Shown here piece after piece: positions 43,582-51,986 of a stretch of 64,000 nt of DNA. Positions within the stretch are counted from its first letter, which is position 1. Each line of letters begins with the position of its first letter. The notes beneath the pieces were generated by a model, which ran no database searches, had not been told where the DNA came from, and saw only the letters and a list, made by a program, of their open reading frames with translations. The translations under genes were made by a program, and so were the position numbers. The stretch comes from Pseudemcibacter sp038106445 (GTDB lineage Bacteria > Pseudomonadota > Alphaproteobacteria > Sphingomonadales > Emcibacteraceae), in the NCBI GenBank assembly GCA_038106445.1, contig JAYODU010000003.1, positions 62,001 through 126,000 of the forward strand, written 5' to 3'.

Positions 43582-44490
43582 CTATCCATCAGACTTCAAA
43601 TGGGCGTAATTCAGAATTTTATAAGCAAGTTTTGCGGCCAGAAAATCAGGCGCATGGAAATTCTCAATTGGTGCGAGCTCATTTATATCCGCGCCTACAA
43701 TTTTTCCGACCGACGATGCGGCTTTGATAATTTTCATGGCATCATTCCAGTAAAGTCCACCCGGTTCGGGTGTGCCTGTTGCGGGCATCACAGAGCCGTC
43801 AAAGCCATCCAGATCGAATGTAAGATATATGTTCCTGCCTTTAAGTGGTTTAACAATCTCATCTATATTCCACGTGTCACGGTCCTTTCCCCAATGAATG
43901 GTGATACGGTGTTTATTCTGTTCCAGAAACGGTATTTCTTCGGCAGAAATGTTCCTAATACCGATGGAGACAAGCTCAACAGTTGGATGGTCCAGCACAC
44001 GCCGCAGAGCGGCGGCATGCGAATAATGTTCACCATCGTAGCCATCCCGTAAATCAGCATGTGCGTCAAAATGCAAAACGATCAGATCATCGAATTTTTC
44101 CAGAAAGGGTCTAATTGCACCGGGTGTTATTGAATGTTCACCACCAAACACAAGTGGAAATTTATTGTCGCGCAAAACTGCTTCGGTGAGTTTTTGAAGC
44201 TCCGTGAGTGCATCTTCAATGTTAGTGCCATCAATGGCTTTTTCTGCCATTGTAACAACGCCATATTCCCGGAACGCCTCGCACCAGAATTCTTCATCGA
44301 AAAGTTCTACCTGATGGCTGGCATTAATCATCGCGCTTGGACCAAGTGCGGTTCCGCCACCATAACTGACGGACCCCTCCAGTCCAAATGGTATAATAAC
44401 AGCGCCGGCATCCTGATAGGTCACGGCATTTTCGGGCTCTAGCGCCAGAAAAGCCAGTTCAGGTTCCATCAAATCAAAAGGTGCTTTCAT
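43582..44490 (-). CDS. speB: Agmatinase/arginase family ureohydrolase
   Basis: 302 residues from the ATG at 44490; the open frame runs back to 44607 but into the upstream gene. The binuclear manganese site is complete: FGGEHSIT, LHFDAHADLRDG (D-A-H-A-D) and TFDLDGFDGSV (D-x-D-x-F-D). It ends a polyamine operon with an ornithine-decarboxylase-like gene and a deoxyhypusine-synthase-like gene, so hydrolysis of agmatine to putrescine, or of a related guanidino-polyamine, is likely. The first gene could equally be an arginine decarboxylase relative feeding this step, but its motifs favour ornithine. Confidence 0.88.
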   Translation of the reverse strand: MKAPFDLMEPELAFLALEPENAVTYQDAGAVIIPFGLEGSVSYGGGTALGPSAMINASHQVELFDEEFWCEAFREYGVVTMAEKAIDGTNIEDALTELQKLTEAVLRDNKFPLVFGGEHSITPGAIRPFLEKFDDLIVLHFDAHADLRDGYDGEHYSHAAALRRVLDHPTVELVSIGIRNISAEEIPFLEQNKHRITIHWGKDRDTWNIDEIVKPLKGRNIYLTFDLDGFDGSVMPATGTPEPGGLYWNDAMKIIKAASSVGKIVGADINELAPIENFHAPDFLAAKLAYKILNYAHLKSDG

Positions 44491-44500
44491 GTGAAAAGAC

Positions 44501-45541
44501 TCACTTTTGGAACAGTTTTGCAAATTCTCTGCGCGGGCGGTTTTTCCATCCTTCACGGTGATAAGCATCCGATGCGAGCAACGGGATAACACTGGTTGCT
44601 TCGGCATAAACCATTTGTTCCCATTCGGTTTTAACCTTGCCCCATGATGATGCTTCCTTCAATGTGGAAGAAGAACATGCACCATCACGTTCGTCAGCGA
44701 CGGTGATCTGAACAGCATATTTATGCATATCCACCTCTTTACCAAGGATTTCAGCACAAACAACAGTATCCTGAATAAAATTTTTGGGTACACCACCACC
44801 GATCATAAGCAGGCCGGTCTGCCCGGCGGCAATTTTTATATCTGTCAGTTCGCGAAAATCAGCGACACTATCAATTGATAAATAACCATCAGGGTTTTCA
44901 ACCTGATGTTTTACAAGGCCAAATCCGGCAGAACAATCCGAAAATGCGGGAACAAATATTGGCACATTATGATCGTAGCAGACTTCGATAAGGGAATTTT
45001 TCTTTACGGCATTTTTTTTCAGCCATTTACCCATTTCCCAGATAAATTCGCGTGAAGAGTAAGGCCGTCTTTCAAGCTGATCTGCGATTACCTTGATGGT
45101 TTCATCACATGCCTGAAGTTCTTCTTCATCAATGAATGTATCATATATACGGTCGATATAAAGATCACGCAGTTTATTGTCATCAATGAAACGGTCGCCC
45201 TGATAATGGCTAAAACCAAGTGCTTCAAAAAAATCCATATCGACGATGGAAGCACCGGTAGAAACAATAGCATCCACCATGCCGGCTTCCACCATGTCAC
45301 GATAAACATGCATACACCCGCCTGCAGATGTGGAACCGGCTAATGTAAGAATAACGCTGCAGTCAGGATCTTTGATGGCCATATTGAAGATTTGTGTTGC
45401 ACGTGCCAGATCTCTGGATGTGAAAGCCATTTTGTCCATTGCATCAATAATCGGTCTGGCGTCAAATGTTTTTATATCAATATGTTCAACTTTTTTTGAG
45501 AGCAGTTGCTCTTTTTCATTTGTGTTAATATTTGTGGACAT
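44501..45541 (-). CDS. Deoxyhypusine-synthase-like protein (probable homospermidine synthesis)
   Basis: 346 residues. Bacteria have no eIF5A, and members of this family in alphaproteobacteria are linked to homospermidine or related polyamines. NAD-binding and active-site blocks are visible: ILTLAGSTSAGG, DAIVSTGASIVDMDFFEAL, IFVPAFSDCSAGFGL, GLLMIGGGVPKNFIQD, and the catalytic Lys in EASSWGKVKTEWEQ, equivalent to the Lys of human deoxyhypusine synthase. Placed between the decarboxylase and the agmatinase gene (31 and 10 bases), it would take putrescine as substrate and use NAD to transfer an aminobutyl group. Confidence 0.85.
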   Translation of the reverse strand: MSTNINTNEKEQLLSKKVEHIDIKTFDARPIIDAMDKMAFTSRDLARATQIFNMAIKDPDCSVILTLAGSTSAGGCMHVYRDMVEAGMVDAIVSTGASIVDMDFFEALGFSHYQGDRFIDDNKLRDLYIDRIYDTFIDEEELQACDETIKVIADQLERRPYSSREFIWEMGKWLKKNAVKKNSLIEVCYDHNVPIFVPAFSDCSAGFGLVKHQVENPDGYLSIDSVADFRELTDIKIAAGQTGLLMIGGGVPKNFIQDTVVCAEILGKEVDMHKYAVQITVADERDGACSSSTLKEASSWGKVKTEWEQMVYAEATSVIPLLASDAYHREGWKNRPRREFAKLFQK

Positions 45542-45572
45542 AAGTATTATTCCTCTAGCTTTATCATTTTAG

Positions 45573-46823
45573 TCAGACAGTATGAATGACGGCATCCATA
45601 ACGCGTTTTCGCGCACGATTTATATTTCTGTTTTCGGTAATCGCTGCCATCGTATCCGAATAAAATCCGTTAAATTGTGACTGCATGGCATATCCATATG
45701 CTCCCAGATTATAAAAAATAATCCAGTCACCTTCCGAAACATCAGATGGTAGCTTGAACGGCCCTTCCATAACATCGCAACTGTCGCAGGATGGCCCAAA
45801 CAGCTTAAAATCATCAGTTTCTTCGGTTGAGGTTATACCGCTTATTTCAAGTTTCTCAACAGGGTAGGACCAGTTCATTATACCTGCATCAAACAATGAT
45901 CCGTAAACACCATCATTGATGTAAAGTTCTCTGTCTTTTCTTAGCTCAATACGCGCCGCAACGGCGCAGGATTCGGCCACGAGCGCTCTTCCGGGTTCGC
46001 AGAGGATTTCCAGGTGTTCCATGCCGCATTCCTTAATTGCTTTGTTTATTTCATCAAAGTAGAGGTCTAATTGTGGTGCCGCCAGATCCGGATAGTCAAC
46101 CGGAAACCCTCCTCCCACATCGAGAAGGTCTATTTCAATACCCGCTGCGCCAATGATTTGAGCGACATCATGTATGGCTTCATAGAAAGCCTGGGGTCTC
46201 ATACATTGTGATCCTACATGGAAACATACGCCAAGTTTTGAAGAATAATTACGAGCCTGTTGAAGTAGTTCAACTGCTTCTTCCCTGCGCGCGCCGAACT
46301 TGCCGTCAAGTGAGTATGCAGCACCCTTTCTGTTCACGCTAATGCGCAGCAACAGATCAATATCGCGGGCAAAGCCTGTTTCTTCACGAATTTTATTCAA
46401 TTCATCGATGTGATCGACCGCAAAAGTCCGGACGCCAAGGCTATATGCTTCCCGGATTGCCTGACGGCTTTTTACCGGATGCATGAAATAAAGCCTGGCC
46501 GTTGGAAATAGTGCAATAACCTCTTTAATTTCACGAATAGAGGCGACATCAAAGGATCGCATCCCTGCGTGCCACAGTGTTTTCAAAACGGCCGGGTGCG
46601 GGTTAGCCTTGATCGCATAAAGGCATCGGTCAGAAAATATATTCAGGAATATTTCTGCTTTTTCAATAAGCTTATCAGGAAAAAACAAATGAACAGCATC
46701 ATTTGAGTTTTCATTAAGGATAGCTTCGCTGGAGCATGAGTATTGTTTGATGCCTTCAAGCATCCAGCTGTTATTAAACACATTAAGTTGTGGGACTGGC
46801 AATAGCCGATTTGTAGCTTTCAC
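45573..46823 (-). CDS. Ornithine decarboxylase, fold-type III PLP enzyme
   Basis: 416 residues with a GTG start preceded by AAAGGGGTAAGG. The alanine-racemase-like barrel has the PLP Lys in CLYAIKANPHPAVL (about residue 72), GVCFHVGSQC, DLLDVGGGFPVDYPD, EPGRALVAESC, and the intersubunit active-site Cys motif GPSCDSCDVMEG (about 343-354). These are features of the eukaryotic-type ornithine/lysine decarboxylases. It opens the polyamine operon. The C-terminal YGYAMQSQFNGFYSD is also typical. The long upstream leader suggests feedback control by polyamines. Confidence 0.9.
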   Translation of the reverse strand: MKATNRLLPVPQLNVFNNSWMLEGIKQYSCSSEAILNENSNDAVHLFFPDKLIEKAEIFLNIFSDRCLYAIKANPHPAVLKTLWHAGMRSFDVASIREIKEVIALFPTARLYFMHPVKSRQAIREAYSLGVRTFAVDHIDELNKIREETGFARDIDLLLRISVNRKGAAYSLDGKFGARREEAVELLQQARNYSSKLGVCFHVGSQCMRPQAFYEAIHDVAQIIGAAGIEIDLLDVGGGFPVDYPDLAAPQLDLYFDEINKAIKECGMEHLEILCEPGRALVAESCAVAARIELRKDRELYINDGVYGSLFDAGIMNWSYPVEKLEISGITSTEETDDFKLFGPSCDSCDVMEGPFKLPSDVSEGDWIIFYNLGAYGYAMQSQFNGFYSDTMAAITENRNINRARKRVMDAVIHTV

Positions 46824-46847
46824 AGGCCTTACCCCTTTCTAAAAAAA

Positions 46848-46860
46848 TGACACGAAGTCA
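46848..46860 (-). terminator. Short hairpin with T-tract ahead of the decarboxylase gene
   Basis: On the minus strand TGAC-TTCGT-GTCA is followed by seven T, a minimal terminator-like element ending about 18 bases before the GTG of ornithine decarboxylase. The stem is only four base pairs, so it could be an attenuator component rather than a strong terminator. Confidence 0.4.
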
Positions 46861-46897
46861 AAAAAAGGCTAATATTTTTTTATAGGGTCGTCGATTT

Positions 46898-47052
46898 TCA
46901 ACCGACTTTGCGCGCATCCATCAGGAATGCGCGGGCATATGGATCATTTCCATTATCATAGAAAAATAATCATATTCTTTAGGCGAAAGAAAGTTATTTG
47001 TGTTGATGGTACCTTGTAACGCAAGCGCATCTATATTTGAAAATAAAGTCAT
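46898..47052 (-). pseudogene. Small leader ORF upstream of ornithine decarboxylase, apparently frameshifted
   Basis: From the ATG at 47052 (AAAGGA about nine bases upstream) a frame encodes MTLFSNIDALALQGTINTNN and LSPKEYDYF. In the deposited frame it ends at 46921 after 43 residues with a methionine-rich stretch. If one T were added to the T5 run at 46966-46962, it would continue as FYDNGNDPYARAFLMDARKV and end at TGA 46900-46898, giving a more protein-like 51-residue product. I do not recognise the family. It may be a small protein or a regulatory leader peptide; its position within the leader of a polyamine operon favours a regulatory role. Confidence 0.4.
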
Positions 47053-47117
47053 TCCATTAAATCCTTTTGAGGAATGCCACAATTAAGCAAATTAAAATCA
47101 CCGTTACCGTTTAACCT

Positions 47118-47144
47118 GAATATGGAAATACGCCATATTCGTAT
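47118..47144 (-). promoter_or_regulatory. Overlapping alternative hairpins in the polyamine operon leader
   Basis: GAATATGG (47118-47125) pairs with CCATATTC (47133-47140), while ATACG (47129-47133) can pair with CGTAT (47140-47144). The two stems share bases and exclude each other. This is the pattern of a switch or of an operator with a dyad; it lies upstream of the small leader ORF. The rest of 46824-47223 is AT-rich and shows nothing else clear. Confidence 0.35.
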
Positions 47145-47223
47145 ATATTGGTACATACAATAACAAATTGCCTATGCACTCTTTTTTTATGATTTGCAAG
47201 TTTTTTATTGCGTTATGATTATT

Positions 47224-47721
47224 TTATTTTTTGCGGAGAACTTCGTAGGCAGTTTTAACCTGTTGAAATTTGATAGCTGTCTCCGCATCCTCCATGTTTG
47301 TATCGGGATGATAAAGCTTGGCAAGGCGTCGGTAAGACGCTTTTATTTCTGCATCCGTTGCATCGTCATCAAGATCAAGCACCGCTAGCGCATCAGAGCG
47401 ACGTTCTTCCTTGCCATAAGTACTGGGGGCATCATCAAATGTACCACTGCTTCGGTATCCCTTGGCACGACGGAACTCCTCCTGTGCCCGTTTCATGGCT
47501 TCTTCGCGGGTCAGACCGTCAAAATAGTTCCAGTTTTTATTAAACTGTGCCGCATGGGGTTGGCAAAAATACCATTTGTCCTTGCTGTCTGGCGCTTTGG
47601 GCGCAGGGTGATCGCCCGGCTCATCACAGCCGTCATAATCACAGAGGCGTACGGAAACCGGGTCCCGTTCACTTGTATATTCCCCCCATTTGGGGAATGT
47701 CCATGAATTGGATCGTGACAT
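47224..47721 (-). CDS. J-domain (DnaJ-like) co-chaperone protein
   Basis: 165 residues. The N-terminal region SVRLCDYDGCDEPGDHPAP with WYFCQPHAAQFNKNWNYFDG is a cysteine-bearing module shared with the J-domain gene beside cobS. A C-terminal J domain follows: ALAVLDLDDDATDAEIKASY, then RRLAKLYHPDTN with the HPD motif at about 139. It should stimulate DnaK ATPase activity for specific clients. Single gene, divergent from the GNAT gene; the 72-base gap is AT-rich. Confidence 0.9.
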   Translation of the reverse strand: MSRSNSWTFPKWGEYTSERDPVSVRLCDYDGCDEPGDHPAPKAPDSKDKWYFCQPHAAQFNKNWNYFDGLTREEAMKRAQEEFRRAKGYRSSGTFDDAPSTYGKEERRSDALAVLDLDDDATDAEIKASYRRLAKLYHPDTNMEDAETAIKFQQVKTAYEVLRKK

Positions 47722-47799
47722 TAATATCGCCTTTGGTTAAAACTGCATAATTAGCAGTTTTTAACAACCTTAAACAAGCCTTATTTAGAAAAAGTGAAT

Positions 47800-48396
47800 A
47801 TGACATATCTTGTACGCAATGCAGTCAAGGAAGATGCAAAAGAAATGGCAATCCTGATCAATTATGCCGGAACAAGCCCAAGAAACAGAGGGCTTGATAT
47901 TATAGGATGGGAAGCCGCTGCCGAAGATGGCGAAGACGGTTTTGATTATGGCGCGGGTATCGTTTCATCGGAAGATGATTTGTTCAGTTATAATAATATT
48001 CGTGTGGTTGAAGTGGACGGTAAAATAGCAGCTATGTCGCTTTGTTATGAAACATTCAGACGTACACCGGAACAGATGCAGCAGATCCATGAACATCTTC
48101 GCATTTTCAAGGAACTCACGAACACGATCCCGGGTGAATTTTATCTGGATAGCCTTGCTGTGCTGCCTGATTATCGTGGACAGGGTTACGGGCGTATCAT
48201 GCTTGAAGACAGTGTGGAAAAAGCGCGGATGCTAGGCTATTCGGTCATATATCTGATTGCATTTACTGAAAATGTTGCGGGTGTGTCGCTTTATGAAAAA
48301 AAGGGTTTTATAAAAGTTATGACCAAAACTTCCAGTGGCCACCCTGATCTGCCCTATAGTGGTGAAGTGGTGCTTTATCGGAAGGATATCAGATAG
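47800..48396 (+). CDS. GNAT family N-acetyltransferase
   Basis: About 198 residues (ATG at 47800; a GTG at 47794 is possible). The acetyl-CoA binding core is clear: FYLDSLAVLPDYRGQGYGRI (motif A with R-G-Q-G-Y-G, about 125-144), followed by SVIYLIAFTENVAGVSLYEK and KGFIK (motif B). The N-terminal VRNAVKEDAKEMAILINYA is the usual first strand and helix. Substrate not predictable. The fucosidase gene starts at the base after its stop, so the two are probably co-transcribed. Confidence 0.88.
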   Translation: MTYLVRNAVKEDAKEMAILINYAGTSPRNRGLDIIGWEAAAEDGEDGFDYGAGIVSSEDDLFSYNNIRVVEVDGKIAAMSLCYETFRRTPEQMQQIHEHLRIFKELTNTIPGEFYLDSLAVLPDYRGQGYGRIMLEDSVEKARMLGYSVIYLIAFTENVAGVSLYEKKGFIKVMTKTSSGHPDLPYSGEVVLYRKDIR

Positions 48397-50088
48397 ATGG
48401 GATACAGAGTGAAAAAAATATTTCTGATGGGTATATTGGTGTTAACGGTTTTTGTGTCCGGAAGCCATGCGAACGAGAACAATGAAACCTACGTCCCAAG
48501 CCCTGCAAATATTGAAGCACGAAAATGGTTTCAGGATTCTAAGTTCGGTATTTTCCTTCATTGGGGAGTTTACAGTGTTCTTGCGGGTGGAGGTGATATG
48601 GGGGCCGCAGAATGGATCATGGAAAATAAACAAATCCCCATCAAGCAATATGAAAAATTACCGGCATTTTTTAACCCGCAGGGCTTTGATGCCGATGAAT
48701 GGGTCAGAAGTTTTAAGGAAGCGGGCGCAAAATATATCACGATTACAACAAAGCATCATGACGGTTTTGCCATGTATGACAGTACGGTCAGTGATTATAA
48801 TATTGTTGACAGAACGCCCTTTAAACGTGACGTGATGAAGGAACTCAAGGAAGCCTGCGACAGGCACGGACTAAAGCTGTTTTTTTACTATTCACAGCTC
48901 GACTGGCATCACCCCGATTATTACCCCCGTGGCCGCACGGGGCAGCAGTATACCGGCCGCCCCGAAGAAGGGGACTGGGATAAATATATTGATTATCAGA
49001 ATGCCCAATTAAGGGAACTGCTGACCAATTACGGGGATATTGGCGGGTTCTGGTTTGATGGATGGTGGGATCAGGAACGCGGCCCATACCGCGACCGGTG
49101 GCGCCTTGAAGAAACCTATAAAATGATCCATGATCTTCAGCCACAGGCACTTGTGATCAATAATCATCATGTAAAACCGTTCGCCGGCGAAGATGTCCAA
49201 CCGTTTGAAGAAGACCTTCCGGGTGAAAATGACAAAGGGTTCAATACATCATTTGTAAGCGATGAAATGCCGCTTGAAATGGCAGAAACCATGAGCGATA
49301 CATGGGGCTATAATTTTGTTGATGATGATTTTAAAAGCGCGGAAGAACTGATCAAGACACTGGTCGGTGCGGCGGGGCGGAATGCCAATTTTCTTATGAA
49401 TACGGGGCCAATGTCCAATGGCCGCATACAGCCGGAAAGCCTTATGGTCTATAAGGAAATGGGCGAATGGATGAAAATTTACGGGGACAGTATATATGAA
49501 ACACGTGGCGGCCCGATCGGCCCGCGCCCATGGGGTGTTACTACCCAGAAGGACAGCAGCATATTTGTTCATATTCTGGATTGGCAGGATGAAATATTAG
49601 CCCTTCCATTAGGGGATATTGAAATTGCAAGCGTGACATTGCTTAAAAACGGGGTGGAAATTGCCTTTAGCCGTACTGGGGACGATATTGTGCTGACAAT
49701 CCCAGAAGTCGAATTAAATGAATGGGATGTAGTGATAAAGCTTATGACCAAATTAACCATTGACAAAAAGGCGGAACTTGCAACTTTGATTAAATCGCTT
49801 ATTGATAAAAAGAAATTTAGCAAGGAAGATTGGCTGGAAAGAGGGGTTAATCCCTCTTCAAAAGTCGTAATAGATAAAATGAATAAGGTAACTAATCAGT
49901 TTCTGATAAGCCTTGATCAGGCAGATATTCTAGCTCTATCTGAAGACCAAATGTTGGAAACTGTGGAAAAAATAATGGACAAGATCCCTTGGAGTGATTT
50001 CGATACGGCAGAACGAGACTTTATATTTGAAGAAATTAAACCAGTCCTTTTAAAATTGGAAATTGATCTATTTTCACTACTGTTTTGA
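48397..50088 (+). CDS. Exported alpha-L-fucosidase (GH29) with an extra C-terminal helical segment
   Basis: 563 residues. Signal peptide (KIFLMGILVLTVFVSGSHA). The GH29 barrel is clear: FGIFLHWGVYSVLAGGG, YITITTKHHDGFAMYDS, FFYYSQLDWHHPDYYP, and the nucleophile Asp in IGGFWFDGWWDQ. A C-terminal beta domain ends near residue 449 (ELNEWDVVIKL), where the family usually stops. Here about 113 more residues continue, beginning with Met: MTKLTIDKKAELATLIKSL, then WLERGVNPSSKVVIDKMNKV and IPWSDFDTAERDFIFEEIKP. This soluble helical region looks like a separate cytosolic protein joined by loss of a stop codon. It cleaves terminal alpha-L-fucose from glycans, probably in the periplasm. Confidence 0.88.
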   Translation: MGYRVKKIFLMGILVLTVFVSGSHANENNETYVPSPANIEARKWFQDSKFGIFLHWGVYSVLAGGGDMGAAEWIMENKQIPIKQYEKLPAFFNPQGFDADEWVRSFKEAGAKYITITTKHHDGFAMYDSTVSDYNIVDRTPFKRDVMKELKEACDRHGLKLFFYYSQLDWHHPDYYPRGRTGQQYTGRPEEGDWDKYIDYQNAQLRELLTNYGDIGGFWFDGWWDQERGPYRDRWRLEETYKMIHDLQPQALVINNHHVKPFAGEDVQPFEEDLPGENDKGFNTSFVSDEMPLEMAETMSDTWGYNFVDDDFKSAEELIKTLVGAAGRNANFLMNTGPMSNGRIQPESLMVYKEMGEWMKIYGDSIYETRGGPIGPRPWGVTTQKDSSIFVHILDWQDEILALPLGDIEIASVTLLKNGVEIAFSRTGDDIVLTIPEVELNEWDVVIKLMTKLTIDKKAELATLIKSLIDKKKFSKEDWLERGVNPSSKVVIDKMNKVTNQFLISLDQADILALSEDQMLETVEKIMDKIPWSDFDTAERDFIFEEIKPVLLKLEIDLFSLLF

Positions 50089-50165
50089 TATTTAAGGAAT
50101 TTACTCACATAAGGATTATTTACAGAAATTTATCACAGAAAAATAATTAATAACAATTAGTTATA

Positions 50166-50195
50166 AAAAGCCCCGCTTTTTCCGGCGGGGCTTTT
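50166..50195. terminator. Strong bidirectional intrinsic terminator
   Basis: AAAAGCCCCGC (50166-50176) and GCGGGGCTTTT (50185-50195) form a perfect 11-base stem with an 8-base loop, with T runs on both strands. It serves the fucosidase gene on + and pckA on -, which converge here. Confidence 0.92.
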
Positions 50196-50214
50196 AGAAC
50201 TCTATTTTATTGCT

Positions 50215-51819
50215 TTAAGCAATCGGGCCGGCGGCTTTGACGGCGTCGTCCACATGGTTTTCAAATTCAACGAAATTATTTTTGAATAGTCCCACAAGAT
50301 GTGCGGCCTGTTTATCATAGGCATCAACATCATCCCATGTGCTACGCGGGTCAAGCACGGCGGCGTCAACACCGGGACAGCTTAGGGGTACTTCAAAACC
50401 AAAATTCGGATCGATGCGGAATTCAACATCATTAAGCGATCCGTCCAATGCACCATGAAGCAGTGCGCGGGTATATTTGATAGGCATGCGTGATCCCACG
50501 CCATAAACACCACCGGTCCAGCCGGTATTTACAAGCCAGCAGGTCACGTCACCATTTGCAATTTTTTCACGCAGCAGATTACCATAAACACTAGGATGGC
50601 GCGGCATAAACGGTGCCCCGAAACAGGTGGAGAAGGTGGCAACCGGTTCTTTGCCAAGCCCTTTTTCGGTACCGGCAACTTTAGCTGTATATCCGGACAG
50701 GAAGTGATACATTGCCTGTTCCGGTGTAAGGCGTGCCATTGGCGGCATGACGCCAAAGGCGTCCGCGGTTAGCATAATCACATTTTTCGGATAACCGCCC
50801 GGGGCACCTTCGGTTGTGTTGGGGATTGATGTTATTGGGTAAGCGGCACGTGTATTTTCCGCAAGGCTCCCGTCATCCAGATCAATTTCACGGGTGTCTT
50901 TATCGATCACCACATTTTCAAGCACAGTACCGAACATTGACGTGGTTGCATAAATTTCCGGCTCCGCTTCCTTGCTAAGGCGGATGACTTTCGCGTAACA
51001 TCCCCCTTCGAAGTTAAAGACAGTATTATCAGACCAGCCATGCTCGTCATCACCGATAAGCTGGCGTTCAGGATCTGCAGAAAGGGTAGTTTTACCGGTA
51101 CCGCTTAGGCCAAAGAAAATGGCCGTATCACCTTTTTTACCGATGTTGGCGGAACAATGCATCGGCATAATGCCTTTTTCCGGTAGCAGGTAGTTAAGAA
51201 TTGAAAATACTGATTTTTTCATTTCACCGGCATATGATGTGCCGGCAATAAGCACCATCTTACGGGCGATATTGATGGTAATTACGGTGCCCGATTTTGT
51301 GCCGACCTCATTAGGGTCTACGGTTATTTCCGGCGCGTGCAATATTGTAAAATCAGGAACGAAGTTACCGAGATCCGATGCGTCTGGTCGGACGAGAAGG
51401 TTTCTGATGAAAAGGCTGTGCCATGGGGAAGGGGAAATGGCTCTTACATTGATGCGGTGAGCTGGGTCTGTGCCACCAAACAAATCTTGAATATAAAGGT
51501 CACGCTCACTCAGGTAATTTATAATTTGGGCTTCAATTTTATTGAAATTTTCCTCAGAGATCGCCTTGTTGACCTTGCCCCACCATATATTGTCCCGCGA
51601 GGTTGGCTCATCGACCATGAATTTATCGTTGGCAGACCGTCCCGTATGTTGGCCGGTTTCCACCACAAGGGCACCGCCCTTTGACATCAGTCCGAGTCCC
51701 TGTTTGATGGTGTGTTCATAGAGTATCTCGGCGCCAAAGTTCCAGTGAATATTTTTGTCCGAGTTAATATTATGGTTTTCTACGCCATAGGAACTGACGT
51801 ATTTCCCAATGTTAATCAT
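50215..51819 (-). CDS. pckA: Phosphoenolpyruvate carboxykinase (ATP)
   Basis: 534 residues, full length. Converts oxaloacetate and ATP to phosphoenolpyruvate, the committing step of gluconeogenesis from TCA-cycle carbon. The kinase loop FFGLSGTGKTTLSADPERQL (about 240), the metal site IGDDEHGWSDNTVFNFEGGC, and PEITVDPNEVGTKSGTVITI are diagnostic. Its position divergent from chvI-chvG is conserved in alphaproteobacteria such as Agrobacterium and Sinorhizobium. The 268-base intergenic region holds three perfect or near-perfect dyads that could be operators. Confidence 0.98.
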   Translation of the reverse strand: MINIGKYVSSYGVENHNINSDKNIHWNFGAEILYEHTIKQGLGLMSKGGALVVETGQHTGRSANDKFMVDEPTSRDNIWWGKVNKAISEENFNKIEAQIINYLSERDLYIQDLFGGTDPAHRINVRAISPSPWHSLFIRNLLVRPDASDLGNFVPDFTILHAPEITVDPNEVGTKSGTVITINIARKMVLIAGTSYAGEMKKSVFSILNYLLPEKGIMPMHCSANIGKKGDTAIFFGLSGTGKTTLSADPERQLIGDDEHGWSDNTVFNFEGGCYAKVIRLSKEAEPEIYATTSMFGTVLENVVIDKDTREIDLDDGSLAENTRAAYPITSIPNTTEGAPGGYPKNVIMLTADAFGVMPPMARLTPEQAMYHFLSGYTAKVAGTEKGLGKEPVATFSTCFGAPFMPRHPSVYGNLLREKIANGDVTCWLVNTGWTGGVYGVGSRMPIKYTRALLHGALDGSLNDVEFRIDPNFGFEVPLSCPGVDAAVLDPRSTWDDVDAYDKQAAHLVGLFKNNFVEFENHVDDAVKAAGPIA

Positions 51820-51870
51820 GTTACTTCCTTTTCATCGAATTTGAATAATTCGGTTGTTTTATTTCTGTCT

Positions 51871-51904
51871 CACAATTGTGTCTCTCAGGGCACTATTAAT
51901 AGTG
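51871..51904. promoter_or_regulatory. Two perfect palindromes upstream of pckA
   Basis: CACAATTGTG (51871-51880) and CACTATTAATAGTG (51891-51904) are both perfect palindromes, 10 bases apart and about 50 and 70 bases upstream of the pckA ATG (minus strand). Such spacing suits tandem dimer binding or a promoter operator. No binding protein can be named from sequence. Confidence 0.45.
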
Positions 51905-51970
51905 ATTTTCACGCATCTTTAAAAATGATTTCGGATATTTTTTCAAACTATTGATTTATAAGGGAAAAAA

Positions 51971-51986
51971 TGTCACATTTATGACA
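51971..51986. promoter_or_regulatory. Inverted repeat TGTCA-N6-TGACA in the pckA-chvI intergenic region
   Basis: TGTCA (51971-51975) and TGACA (51982-51986) flank CATTTA. It lies about 100 bases upstream of the chvI ATG and could be an autoregulatory site for ChvI or another regulator. The assignment is positional only. Confidence 0.35.

Noticed and set aside
44491..44607. Longer N-terminus for the agmatinase-family protein
   Set aside because: It lies inside the upstream gene in another frame and has no family similarity.
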